Assembly: GCA_050875145.1 (NCBI GenBank)
Contig: JBNMLH010000014.1
Span: 1-64,000, forward strand
DNA length: 64,000 nt
Direction: 5' to 3'
Origin: CAG-411 sp050875145
Lineage (GTDB): Bacteria > Bacillota > Clostridia > Lachnospirales > Lachnospiraceae
Both the position numbers and the translations under genes were made by a program. The first letter of the stretch is position 1; each line of letters opens with the position of its first letter. Below are positions 8,480-16,146 of the stretch, piece by piece. The notes beneath the pieces are model-generated. The model was not told where the DNA came from, did not search any database, and saw nothing but the letters and a program-made list of their open reading frames with translations.

Positions 8480-8845
8480 TTATTCAAAATCTTCCACTTG
8501 TAACTCCGTTCCATCTTTCCAAATTCTCTCTAAATCATAAAATAAACGATCTTCCTTTGAAAAAACATGTACAATTATATCACCATAATCCATCAGAACC
8601 CAATTGCTGTTGCGTACACCCTCGATTCTTTTTGGCTCAAAACCTGCTTCACTCATCTTTTCTTCTACATTATCTACCAAAGCTGTTATCTGGGATGGAT
8701 TTGTTCCATCTGCAATTAAAAAATAATCTGCAAAACTTGCAATTTCCGTAATCTGTATTGCACGTATATCTTCACCTTTTTTTTCATCTAATGCATGATA
8801 AGCAATTTTTGCCATCTCTTTTGCCTTTTCCAATCCTTGTGACAT
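8480..8845 (-). CDS. rsfS: Ribosomal silencing factor RsfS
   Basis: A 121-residue protein of the RsfS/Iojap family, which binds ribosomal protein uL14 and blocks subunit joining when nutrients are scarce. Family landmarks are DIRAIQITEIASFADYFLIADGTN (about residues 20-43), VRNSNWVLMDYGDIIVHVF and FYDLERIWKDG. The frame opens at 8878, but ATG 8845 sits behind AAAGGAGGATATAC and starts MSQGLEKA, typical for the family. It follows yqeK by 39 bases in the common Firmicute order yhbY-nadD-yqeK-rsfS. Confidence 0.95.
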   Translation of the reverse strand: MSQGLEKAKEMAKIAYHALDEKKGEDIRAIQITEIASFADYFLIADGTNPSQITALVDNVEEKMSEAGFEPKRIEGVRNSNWVLMDYGDIIVHVFSKEDRLFYDLERIWKDGTELQVEDFE

Positions 8846-8884
8846 TGTATATCCTCCTTTTTTTATTATCAATCTCAAAATTTT

Positions 8885-9460
8885 CTACATCATTTTTTCA
8901 TAAAATTTATACGCAGCATATGTGGTAGAATCAATATCGTCATCTGCCCCTTTCGATTCTAAATATGATAATGTGCTTTTTAATATCTCAGACATAGCAA
9001 TATCTAAATTCTCATATGCTAATTTTCTACACTTTGGAAGTTGTTCTAACATTTTTCTATTTGGTTCAATGTAATCTGCAATAAAGATAATCTTTTCAAG
9101 GGCAGTCATATCTGGTTTTCCAGTAGTATGAAAACGGATTGCATTTAATATCTCCTCATCCTCCACTCCATACTCCTGTTTTGCCAAAAGAGCGCCTATC
9201 TTTGCATGCAATAATTGTGGTGATCGTCTTTCTGCCGAACTAACCTCAATATTATTCTTTCTTGCCATCTGTAACAATTGTTCATCTGTATAATGTTTTG
9301 CACAATCGTGTAGCAACCCTGCTAATTGTGCCTTTTTTAAATCCACATCGTGGCACATTGCCAAAGCTCCTGCTGTATAACGCACTCCCAATGTATGCTC
9401 AAATCTTTTCTTTTTTAGAACACTGCGTAATTTTTCCTGTATAAGTAACAGTTCTTCCAT
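8885..9460 (-). CDS. yqeK: HD-domain nucleotide hydrolase YqeK
   Basis: A 191-residue HD-superfamily protein. Metal ligands appear in RFEHTLGVRYTA (His), AGLLHDCAKHY (His-Asp), LLHAKIGALLA and IIFIADYIEPNR (Asp). YqeK proteins hydrolyse diadenosine tetraphosphate symmetrically. ATG 9460 is chosen because it follows the nadD stop with a single base between (TGA-G-ATG), giving translational coupling; the longer frame from 9517 would overlap nadD without need. It lies between nadD and rsfS. Confidence 0.93.
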   Translation of the reverse strand: MEELLLIQEKLRSVLKKKRFEHTLGVRYTAGALAMCHDVDLKKAQLAGLLHDCAKHYTDEQLLQMARKNNIEVSSAERRSPQLLHAKIGALLAKQEYGVEDEEILNAIRFHTTGKPDMTALEKIIFIADYIEPNRKMLEQLPKCRKLAYENLDIAMSEILKSTLSYLESKGADDDIDSTTYAAYKFYEKMM

Positions 9461-9461
9461 C

Positions 9462-10082
9462 TCACTCAGTCCTTTCCGTTGTGTACAAGTCCTGTTGTAA
9501 AATAAATGTCTCAACATTTTTAGGAACCAAATACGAAATAGACTTTTTTTCTGCCCTGCGTTTTCTTATCTCAGTTGAAGAAATTTCAATTGTAGGCATA
9601 TGAAGCAAATGAATATGCGCACAATATTTTTCATGAAGTATGTCGATTTGTTTTTCTAAACTTTCATAGGATGCCCCATCTCTGGTGGCTACTAAAAAGC
9701 TGGTACTTTTCAACAACTCTTTCGCATACTTCCACTGTTCTAATTGAAACAGTGAATCCGCTCCTATCAAGAAATAGTATTGATATTGCGGATATTTATT
9801 GTGTAAAATTTTCATTGTTTCATAGGTATACGTATTCCCCGTTCTTTCATATTCCAAGGTCGATACAGAAAAATATGATTTTTGTTCAATTGCCAATTCT
9901 ACCATTCTTTTTCTGTCATTTTCCGAAGCCAGCTCTTTTAAATTCTTATAAGAAGGCTTTTTGGAAGGCATAAAAAGTACCTCTTGTAAATTATATTCTT
10001 CATAGGCACGTTCTGCCAACAATAAATGACCAAAATGAATCGGATTAAATGTACCACCCATGATTCCAATTCTTTTTTTCAT
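9462..10082 (-). CDS. nadD: Nicotinate-nucleotide adenylyltransferase
   Basis: A 206-residue nucleotidyltransferase that joins nicotinate mononucleotide and ATP to form deamido-NAD in NAD biosynthesis. The signature GGTFNPIHFGHLLLAE lies at about residues 9-24, and the C-terminal ISSTEIRKR motif is present. The length is normal. AAGGTGGAG precedes ATG 10082. It follows yhbY by 20 bases and is followed directly by yqeK, consistent with one operon. Confidence 0.97.
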   Translation of the reverse strand: MKKRIGIMGGTFNPIHFGHLLLAERAYEEYNLQEVLFMPSKKPSYKNLKELASENDRKRMVELAIEQKSYFSVSTLEYERTGNTYTYETMKILHNKYPQYQYYFLIGADSLFQLEQWKYAKELLKSTSFLVATRDGASYESLEKQIDILHEKYCAHIHLLHMPTIEISSTEIRKRRAEKKSISYLVPKNVETFILQQDLYTTERTE

Positions 10083-10102
10083 ATTCGCTCCACCTTATTT
10101 TC

Positions 10103-10414
10103 CTACTTATTTTTTGCTACAGGTAGCTCAATCTTATTCTTTTTCTTTGGATCATTTGATGGTTTATATAATACAATTTTCTTTCCAATCACCTGTACAA
10201 CCTGCGATCTTGTACGCTCAGATACAACTTGTGCTATCTCTTTAGGATCATCTGCACAATTCTTTAATACACCAATTTTAATCAATTCTCTCGCATCTAA
10301 TGCTTCTCTAATTCCATCTACAATCTCCGTTGTCAAGCTTGCTTTTCCAATGTGATAAATCGGCTCAAGCTTCATGGCAAGGGATTTTAAATATGCTCTT
10401 TGCTTACTCGTCAT
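10103..10414 (-). CDS. yhbY: YhbY-type RNA-binding (CRM domain) protein
   Basis: A 103-residue single CRM-domain protein linked to large-subunit ribosome assembly. Typical segments are MTSKQRAYLKSLAMKLEPIYHIGK and a later GKKIVLYKPS near residue 90; the family GxxG-type loop appears as HIGKASLT. ATG 10414 is favoured over 10444 because GAGGAGGAAAAAC precedes it. It heads the yhbY-nadD-yqeK-rsfS operon and has its own sigA promoter about 40 bases upstream. Confidence 0.93.
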   Translation of the reverse strand: MTSKQRAYLKSLAMKLEPIYHIGKASLTTEIVDGIREALDARELIKIGVLKNCADDPKEIAQVVSERTRSQVVQVIGKKIVLYKPSNDPKKKNKIELPVAKNK

Positions 10415-10452
10415 GTTTTTCCTCCTCATTCTTTCGTTACACATGTTTTCTA

Positions 10453-10481
10453 ATTATAGCATTGTACATGTTTTTTGTAAA
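10453..10481 (-). promoter_or_regulatory. Promoter of the yhbY-nadD-yqeK-rsfS operon
   Basis: On the minus strand TTTACA (10476-10481), 17 bases and TATAAT (10453-10458) lie about 40 bases before the yhbY start. Confidence 0.75.
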
Positions 10482-10530
10482 GCAATCCTTACAATCACCA
10501 GCCTCTTCCATCATACACGCAATCACAATT

Positions 10531-11496
10531 CTAAGGTTTGCATCTCTGACATGGTTCGTATCCCATTGAAACAACTTCTTCTCTTGTTCCTGTATATGTG
10601 GTCTTATTTCTTTCTTTTATGTCCTTAATACCACTACATCCATCTCTATGAAATTTTTTTGTATTTTTATTTAATATGAAAGTAGAACTGTTTTCCTGTG
10701 ATGCATTCTCATTCTCTGTCTTATGCTTTTTCCCTTCTGTAATCTGTTCCTTTTGTTTAGAAGTATTCTTCTCTAATGTACTTTCACCAGTCGCATAATT
10801 AATACTTACACCTGGTTGACAATTATACACAAATACATGAAAACACACACCTTTTCCCTTATCTTCAACAGAATACGCCTCCATCTCGACACCATCTGCT
10901 ACCAGATTTTTTTCAGTATATATTGGTGTTACCCGATATAAAACATGATGCTTTGTCCTTTTTACATAATCCGCAACCTCGTCTTCAAACGGAAGCATTC
11001 CTTCCACATTCATATAACGAGTACCTGTAATCAAATTTTTTTCATTTGCATTTTCCCCTGCTAATTGAAATCCAATTAAGTGGCAACGATTATACAAATA
11101 TTTACCATCTATAAAGTCATATTTCACAGTATGCCATCCAGATGGCTTTATCATCCCTATTTTTCCTCGTTTCTCTGTTGGCATAAGTTCTTTACAGATA
11201 TTTGCATATGCCACTCCGCACCTGCCCAACGAATCAAGTTGACTATATTGTTCAAAGACGTCCGTAGTAATTTCCTTTTCTTTAAAATCAGGCTGATTAT
11301 TTTCTAGTTCAATATAAGGAGAACCCTCATACTCAGGTATACTATTCTTTGTTATTGCACTTTGTTCGGATTGTTTTTCCTGCTTTCCGTAATAATCTGA
11401 ATGGTTCACACTATCTGTTGAAATACCAGATACACATGAAGTCAGAAAAATACTTATTGCAAAAAACAAACTATAAACGCTTTTTTTGAATTTCAC
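10531..11496 (-). CDS. DNA/RNA non-specific endonuclease, lipoprotein, with C-terminal Cys motif
   Basis: A 321-residue protein with a lipoprotein signal (about 1-22, ...IFLTSCVSG) and an Endonuclease_NS_2-type nuclease domain (about 70-220): WHTVKYDFIDGKYLYNRCHLIGFQLAGEN holds the catalytic His region (NRCHLIG, where other members have DRGH), and NLITGTRYMNVEGM follows. A linker rich in Glu, Thr and Lys leads to a C-terminal module, FHRDGC ... YEPCQRCKP, that resembles an Ada-type zinc-binding fold. It should degrade extracellular nucleic acid at the cell surface. GTG 11496 is the likely start, behind GAAAGGAGAG. It lies upstream of, but is separately promoted from, the yhbY operon. Confidence 0.87.
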   Translation of the reverse strand: MKFKKSVYSLFFAISIFLTSCVSGISTDSVNHSDYYGKQEKQSEQSAITKNSIPEYEGSPYIELENNQPDFKEKEITTDVFEQYSQLDSLGRCGVAYANICKELMPTEKRGKIGMIKPSGWHTVKYDFIDGKYLYNRCHLIGFQLAGENANEKNLITGTRYMNVEGMLPFEDEVADYVKRTKHHVLYRVTPIYTEKNLVADGVEMEAYSVEDKGKGVCFHVFVYNCQPGVSINYATGESTLEKNTSKQKEQITEGKKHKTENENASQENSSTFILNKNTKKFHRDGCSGIKDIKERNKTTYTGTREEVVSMGYEPCQRCKP

Positions 11497-11550
11497 CTTA
11501 CTCTCTCCTTTCACGCAATTGATGTCCAAAGCATACCGTCTAATCAAATT

Positions 11551-12396
11551 CTACAATTCTAACTTTCTTTTAAATGCCAACATCATTTCATGTGTAAGAC
11601 TTAATCCCTCTTTATAATCTGGTATATCCTCTCTTTCAACCCACTCTGCGCATGCCAATTCTTCCTGATCTAGCGTAATTTTTTGTCCTTCAACTACATC
11701 ACAGAAAAAGCCTAAGAGCAGATTACTATCAAATCCCCATGGCTGGGATTTGTAATATTGTATATTTTTTATTTGTAATCCAACTTCTTCCATTACTTCC
11801 CTTTTTACTGTCTCCTCTACTGTCTCTCCTATTTCTGTAAATCCTGCAATCAAAGCGTAACGCTTATAAGAACGGTTTGCATATTTTGTAAGTAATAATT
11901 TATTCCTATTTTTTACAGCCACAATAACCGCTGGTGCAATTTTAGGATAAATCATATTATGACAACATTTGCAAAATAGCATGCGTTCTTTTTTATCATG
12001 TATTGTTTTTTCTCCGCATTTACCACAATACTGATTATTCTGGTACCATACATAGAGATGATACGCAGTCACTACAGCAAACACTGCATCCTTTGGATAA
12101 CAAGTCCGTATCTGCTGCATTGTAACCCATTCTTCCGTACTCGCAATTTTATTTTCTACAATTTCAACTCTAAATGTATCATAGAGGAAAAAATGTTTTG
12201 CATCTATAGAAAACAAATAAATATAATTTTCCTTTTCTTTTCTTGTACACTCACTATATGTAAGAAACTCAAGATTTTCCTGGTTTTTTTTAACTAGAAC
12301 TCGCGCACCATCATATGCAAGCACATAATCTTCCTCCCGAATCTCTTTTTCTTCATAATGATTATTAAATTGAAGTGGTAAAATATCCTGTATCAT
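11551..12396 (-). CDS. nudC: NAD(+) diphosphatase, NudC-like NUDIX hydrolase
   Basis: A 281-residue protein. The N-terminal half is weakly conserved. A four-cysteine zinc ribbon (CGKCGEK ... FCKCCHN, about residues 128-150) precedes the NUDIX domain, whose box reads GFTEIGETVEETVKRE then VMEEVGL (about 190-212). SQPWGFDSNLLLGF after the box corresponds to the NudC SQPWPFPxS signature. Known NudC enzymes split NAD(H) into NMN(H) and AMP and remove NAD caps from RNA. ATG 12396 follows AGGTGAAAAG; the frame extending to 12576 would intrude on the next gene and was rejected. Confidence 0.88.
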   Translation of the reverse strand: MIQDILPLQFNNHYEEKEIREEDYVLAYDGARVLVKKNQENLEFLTYSECTRKEKENYIYLFSIDAKHFFLYDTFRVEIVENKIASTEEWVTMQQIRTCYPKDAVFAVVTAYHLYVWYQNNQYCGKCGEKTIHDKKERMLFCKCCHNMIYPKIAPAVIVAVKNRNKLLLTKYANRSYKRYALIAGFTEIGETVEETVKREVMEEVGLQIKNIQYYKSQPWGFDSNLLLGFFCDVVEGQKITLDQEELACAEWVEREDIPDYKEGLSLTHEMMLAFKRKLEL

Positions 12397-12491
12397 CTTT
12401 TCACCTATTCTTTCTATAAACATCTGTGTCGTATTTTTAGTATTACATTTTTCAAAAGCATACATATGTGTTGTACACCAAAAAACAATAT

Positions 12492-14408
12492 CTAATAATA
12501 TAGTTTTGCGGTAGCAGCCAAAACAAGACGATTTTCTTTCCACACTCTTGAAAATTGTGAGGTTGGCAACGGGCAAGAAACCGAACCTATTTCAATCGTA
12601 ACAGTAGGTAGCTTTTTGCTGGCAGCAACCCAATCTCCAAATCCTGTGGCATGACTCTTATTATATCTTCCTCCCACAGGCATATACCCAGTTTGTGTTC
12701 TTATTACATTTAATAACGAAATTTCTCTCCTTCTCGCATTACCTGTCTGTCCAAAATTCCAATATAAAATTCTTCCCATGGCATGATAACTAATCACTGC
12801 CGTTGGTTTTTTCTTATTTACAACATTTACCAATATCTTTGATTCTTTTTCTGATACAGGTCCTGCCCCTTTATACCCAAAAGCACTCGGTGCTTTCTGC
12901 GAAGAAGCTAATAATCTCCAATACGGATTAAAATTGCGATTTAGATCCACACCTCTGGCATTCGCTTTCCATATTGTGTAATAGGAATGTCTCCCTCTGG
13001 CATATCTCTTACACATCTTTCTTATGTTGTTTCGTAATACCGAATTTCTGATTCCTTGCGGACCGTACTGACTAATAGTTACACCATCTGGATTTGACAT
13101 AGGCACAATTTTAAAACATACTTTATCGAACAGTTGGCTAAAACCTTTTCCTTTATATGTACCGGTATAATAATTTGCACAATAAAATTCAATCTGTTTC
13201 ATCACTAACTGTGACACCATATATTCCCTTGCATGAATCGCGGCCTGTACAAACACCGTTTTTTTAGCTTTTGGATTTCCCAATGTAATCTGATATATCG
13301 TACGATTATCCCAGCTTTTTCCTAATGACTCACTTTTTATGATATCTCCATATTTCTTTTCTAACGCCTTTATATCTGACACCATTTCTTTATAGGTATA
13401 TTTCTGATGATTTGAATTTACAATTTTCATCCCTGATTCTTTATAATATGTGCCACTTTTTTTCTTTTTTACTATAACCTTAATTTTTTTCTCGATGTTT
13501 GATCCATCTGTGGTATGCACCCTTATATATGTTTTTCCTACATGCTTTCCAGTAACCTTTCCCTTCTGCGTAACCGTCGCAATTTTTTTATTTATGCTAC
13601 TCCATTTTAAGGTCTTATTACTAGCCTTTGATGGCTTTATTGTAATCACAACATTTCTTGTTTGTCCTTTTGCTAATACGATTTGATTATTCGTCAGATA
13701 TTTTGTAGATAATGATTTGATTGTAACTTTTCTATCTTCTACTATAACATCACAGGTCAAATGAACTCCATTTGCCAAACTTATCACTATCACTGTCCGT
13801 CCATAATCCAGAGCCTGTATTATTCCATTTTGATTTACAGAAACAATTGCAGCTCCACTGACAGAATAATAGATTCTATCCTCGCATCTCGTATTTGCAT
13901 CCTGTTCATCTGTGATAACTTGTGGTGCAAGCTGATAAATATCTCCTTTATCCATACTCACTTTTGTTTCATCAACTGATAGCCCTGAATGAGAAACGCC
14001 TTTCACTGTAACAAGAATTTCTTCTTTATAGGTCTCTCCATTTTGCATAAGAACCGCCTTGATTTTCGTCGTTCCTTCTTTCGTGTTTGAAAAAATTTCT
14101 CCTTTTTCTGAAACCGAAAGCATTTCCGCATCCTCTACATCATATGTAACACTTGCAGCATCACTCTTATTCAACCAACGAATATTAAAAATAGTTCCCT
14201 GATACATAGTTATATTTCTCTGCTCTACAAACGGAGTAATACTATCCACAGTATCCCCTTGCATTTTAATTTCATTCACCATGTTCTGCTGATTTCTTGT
14301 AACCATTTGATGCCTATTATTATTTGCATAAACATCCATTCCATTTTGTGTTGTAAATAAAAGTAATGCTGCACAAAATGCTGCCCCCCATTTTCTCATC
14401 TTTCGCAT
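12492..14408 (-). CDS. Secreted M14-family zinc carboxypeptidase with Ig-like (Big_2) repeats
   Basis: A 638-residue exported protein. A signal peptide (about 1-29, ...MDVYANN) is followed by two or three bacterial Ig-like repeats (about 60-310, with the typical KGKVTGKHVGKTYIRV pattern) and an M14 peptidase domain from about 335. Zinc and catalytic residues are visible: HAREYMVSQLV (His and Glu), MSNPDGV, RGVDLNRNFN, ISYHAMG (His) and VTIEIGS (catalytic Glu). It may trim cell-wall peptides, like gamma-D-glutamyl-meso-DAP peptidases with this fold, or dietary peptides. AGAGGGAG precedes ATG 14408. Confidence 0.92.
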   Translation of the reverse strand: MRKMRKWGAAFCAALLLFTTQNGMDVYANNNRHQMVTRNQQNMVNEIKMQGDTVDSITPFVEQRNITMYQGTIFNIRWLNKSDAASVTYDVEDAEMLSVSEKGEIFSNTKEGTTKIKAVLMQNGETYKEEILVTVKGVSHSGLSVDETKVSMDKGDIYQLAPQVITDEQDANTRCEDRIYYSVSGAAIVSVNQNGIIQALDYGRTVIVISLANGVHLTCDVIVEDRKVTIKSLSTKYLTNNQIVLAKGQTRNVVITIKPSKASNKTLKWSSINKKIATVTQKGKVTGKHVGKTYIRVHTTDGSNIEKKIKVIVKKKKSGTYYKESGMKIVNSNHQKYTYKEMVSDIKALEKKYGDIIKSESLGKSWDNRTIYQITLGNPKAKKTVFVQAAIHAREYMVSQLVMKQIEFYCANYYTGTYKGKGFSQLFDKVCFKIVPMSNPDGVTISQYGPQGIRNSVLRNNIRKMCKRYARGRHSYYTIWKANARGVDLNRNFNPYWRLLASSQKAPSAFGYKGAGPVSEKESKILVNVVNKKKPTAVISYHAMGRILYWNFGQTGNARRREISLLNVIRTQTGYMPVGGRYNKSHATGFGDWVAASKKLPTVTIEIGSVSCPLPTSQFSRVWKENRLVLAATAKLYY

Positions 14409-14515
14409 TTTACTCCCTCTCTCTGTATAAAATATAATAAATTAAGTATACCTATTTTTCTTTTTCTTCGCAACTCTTTCACTCTAAGAAAACGTAGCTG
14501 TTCCTAATTTTATAC

Positions 14516-14544
14516 TTGATTTTTCTTTTTTCTTTTTGTATAAT
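14516..14544 (+). promoter_or_regulatory. Promoter upstream of the AbrB-type gene
   Basis: TTGATT (14516-14521), 17 bases and TATAAT (14539-14544). A hairpin with a T run begins only about 15 bases beyond the -10, about 145 bases before the AbrB-type gene. Confidence 0.7.
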
Positions 14545-14560
14545 GAACTTAATTTCAATG

Positions 14561-14594
14561 GAGAGATTGCTTTTGGCATCTCTCTATTTTTTTT
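14561..14594 (+). terminator. Early terminator or attenuator in the AbrB-type gene leader
   Basis: GAGAGAT and ATCTCTC form a 7-bp stem followed by TATTTTTTTT. It lies between the 14516-14544 promoter and the gene at 14741, so most transcripts might end here. It could be an attenuator, or the end of a short RNA of about 40 bases. Confidence 0.6.
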
Positions 14595-14740
14595 ACTCTG
14601 AAAGTGGAATCCCCCCTATACAACAGAGTAAATCTACCCACAAGGATTTGTATAAATACGTAAAGAGTATTGTTACAAAACAATTATAGAGTTAATAAAG
14701 CTCTAAATTCCAAAGAGAAATAGAGAGGAGTGATTGTTTT

Positions 14741-15019
14741 ATGAACAATCGAAGTGTCATTCGTCGTATTGACCATCTTGGACGTGTAGTAATACCTAAA
14801 GATTTTCGCAGAGCCAATTGTATTCAGGATGGAGACCCCGTCGAAATATCTACAAACGAGGAAAATGATATTATTATCCGAAAGCATGATCCTCACCATG
14901 ATCTATCCCATCACATTAAATATTTAGCAGAACAGGTAGAAATTAATAAATACGATTTAGAAAAAAACAAAAAGGTTTTGGCTCTTTTTGATCAACTCAT
15001 TAAGGTTTTAGATGAATAA
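14741..15019 (+). CDS. AbrB/SpoVT-type DNA-binding regulator
   Basis: A 92-residue transition-state-type regulator. The N-terminal swapped-hairpin AbrB domain (RSVIRRIDHLGRVVIPKDFRR, then DGDPVEIS, about 4-40) is clear. The C-terminal half (about 55-92) is a charged helix, probably for dimerisation. Homologues control growth-phase genes or sporulation; the target here is unknown. AGAGGAG lies 10 bases before the ATG. The leader contains an early terminator, which suggests attenuation. A stem-loop terminator follows, so it is monocistronic. Confidence 0.88.
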   Translation: MNNRSVIRRIDHLGRVVIPKDFRRANCIQDGDPVEISTNEENDIIIRKHDPHHDLSHHIKYLAEQVEINKYDLEKNKKVLALFDQLIKVLDE

Positions 15020-15047
15020 TATTTTCCAGAAATCATATTTACATTTA

Positions 15048-15071
15048 AGAGGCACTGCTGCCTCTTTTTTG
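15048..15071 (+). terminator. Terminator after the AbrB-type gene
   Basis: AGAGGCA-CTGC-TGCCTCT followed by a run of T, about 30 bases past the stop. Confidence 0.9.
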
Positions 15072-15154
15072 TTCTACAAAATCACAATTCTATAATTCTG
15101 TAAAAGTTGCTCCATTTCATATAATATTCCTAAGTCACACACCTACTTGAAAGC

Positions 15155-15183
15155 TTGTGATTCTTGTCACTTTGTGGTATTCT
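15155..15183 (+). promoter_or_regulatory. Possible promoter of the EamA transporter gene
   Basis: TTGTGA (15155-15160), 17 bases and TATTCT (15178-15183) lie 30 bases before the EamA-family gene. The match is moderate. Confidence 0.5.
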
Positions 15184-15212
15184 AAAAGCATACAGTTTTA
15201 GGAGGCATTTTA

Positions 15213-16079
15213 ATGAAAGAAAAAAACAAAGGTATTTTATTTATTTTACTTGCTGGAATATTTTTTGCATCAATGACTATATTTTCCAGGCTATCTGGCA
15301 ATTTACCAACTATGCAGAAAGCATTTTTCCGCAATTTTTTTGCAGCTATTCTAGCATTTTTTATGTTGGTAAAAAACCAACATAATTTTTCTTATCCGCC
15401 TTCACTTTTACCAATGCTTTTTGTCAGGTCTATCTGTGGTACAATTGGTATTCTTTGCAATTTTTATGCAATTGACCACTTAGTTGTATCTGATGCTAAC
15501 ATCTTAAATAAAGTTTCACCTTTTGCCGCCGTAATCTTTTCCTACTTTTTCCTAAAAGAAAAGATTTCTCTGCGACAAATTTTTACTTTACTTGGTGCTT
15601 TTTTTGGTGCTTTACTTATTATTAAACCAAGTTTTGCATTTTCCAATTTTGCACCTGGTGCTATTGGGCTTTTGGGAGGAATTATGGCGGGTGCTGCATA
15701 CACAGCAGTTCGCTATCTTGGTCAAAAGAAATTGGAAAGCATGAAAATTGTTTTTTTCTTCTCAACATTTTCCTGCCTATCCATCTTTCCTTTTGTCATA
15801 ACAAACTATTCGCCTATGCGTATGCAGCAACTACTTTTTCTGATATGTTGTGGTGTCTGCGCTGCCGGAGGACAAATTTGCATTACAAAAGCTTACACGT
15901 ATGCTCCTGCCAATGAAATATCTATTTATGATTATTTCCAGATTTTAGTAGCTGCAATACTTGGATTTTTTATTTTCAACCAAACACCTGATTTTATCAG
16001 TATTTTGGGATATCTTATTATATTTGCCATGTCATTTATTAATTGGTGGTACTCCAATCATAAGACGACAGCAATCTAG
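15213..16079 (+). CDS. EamA/DMT-family transporter
   Basis: A 288-residue protein with about ten hydrophobic segments in two repeats, as in drug/metabolite transporters. The first EamA repeat is about residues 8-135 (GILFILLAGIFFASMTIFSRL, then ILNKVSPFAAVIFSYFFLKEKISLRQI, the end-of-repeat motif). The second is about 150-280. The substrate cannot be predicted. AGGAGGCATTTTA precedes the ATG. It lies 67 bases ahead of the GH13 gene in the same direction without a clear terminator, so the two may share a transcript. Confidence 0.9.
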   Translation: MKEKNKGILFILLAGIFFASMTIFSRLSGNLPTMQKAFFRNFFAAILAFFMLVKNQHNFSYPPSLLPMLFVRSICGTIGILCNFYAIDHLVVSDANILNKVSPFAAVIFSYFFLKEKISLRQIFTLLGAFFGALLIIKPSFAFSNFAPGAIGLLGGIMAGAAYTAVRYLGQKKLESMKIVFFFSTFSCLSIFPFVITNYSPMRMQQLLFLICCGVCAAGGQICITKAYTYAPANEISIYDYFQILVAAILGFFIFNQTPDFISILGYLIIFAMSFINWWYSNHKTTAI

Positions 16080-16146
16080 TGCGATACTTAGCTTTCTATA
16101 AGCTTTGCTATAAATTATCTATCATACAAGAATGGGGGATTTTATT

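Noticed and set aside
7961..8503. 180-codon plus-strand open frame opposite the chromate-type transporter and rsfS
   Set aside because: Shadow of two conserved minus-strand genes; no ribosome site.
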